Shown: piece after piece, positions 6,309-6,314 of the stretch
Layout: every line of letters begins with the position of its first letter
Numbering within the stretch: position 1 is the first letter of the stretch
From: Desulfobacterales bacterium HSG17
Lineage (GTDB): Bacteria; Desulfobacterota; Desulfobacteria; Desulfobacterales; Desulfococcaceae
Direction of reading: 5' to 3'
Length of the DNA: 6,314 nucleotides
Assembly (NCBI GenBank): GCA_030377945.1
Contig: JAUCGD010000190.1
Span: forward strand, 1-6,314
Translations under genes and position numbers: made by a program
Notes under the pieces: model-generated
What the model was told of the DNA's origin: nothing
Seen by the model: only the letters and a program-made list of their open reading frames with translations
Database searches by the model: none

Positions 6309-6314
6309 TTGTTT

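Overview
The window carries most of a bacterial pyrrolysine (Pyl, the 22nd amino acid) biosynthesis and charging operon on the minus strand, plus one unrelated plus-strand gene. The split synthetase (a catalytic PylSc lacking the archaeal N-terminal domain), the AT-leaning composition, the corrinoid-protein context and a GTAGAGACGC-type palindrome suggest an anaerobic bacterium, most plausibly a sulfate-reducing Desulfobacterota (Desulfobacterales-like). That assignment is inference from family resemblance, not from a marker gene.

Layout: 89-991 (+) encodes a secreted FecR-domain protein with an acidic tail. The 992-1594 stretch has no intact gene. It holds a 13-bp perfect inverted repeat (1024-1051) and, on the minus strand at 1089-1585, what looks like a gene broken by three frame changes, lying 9 nt after pylSc. 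From 6308 down to 1595 the minus strand is a tight cluster: corrinoid protein (MttC/MtbC type), pylB, pylC, pylD, pylSc. The gaps between them are 31 nt, a 7-nt overlap, 0 nt and 13 nt, so they are very likely one operon.

How the genes work together: PylB (radical SAM) rearranges lysine to 3-methylornithine. PylC (ATP-grasp) ligates this to a second lysine. PylD (Rossmann dehydrogenase) oxidises the product, which cyclises to pyrrolysine. PylSc charges it onto tRNA-Pyl, which reads UAG. The usual consumer is an MttB/MtbB/MtmB-type methylamine methyltransferase, whose methyl group goes to a corrinoid protein such as the first gene here. The methyltransferase, tRNA-Pyl (pylT) and PylSn are not found in this window and are expected nearby or elsewhere.

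The most unusual points are a 15-bp in-frame tandem repeat that inserts about 25 residues into the N-terminal tRNA-binding region of PylSc, and the frameshifted, cysteine-rich remnant immediately downstream of pylSc.
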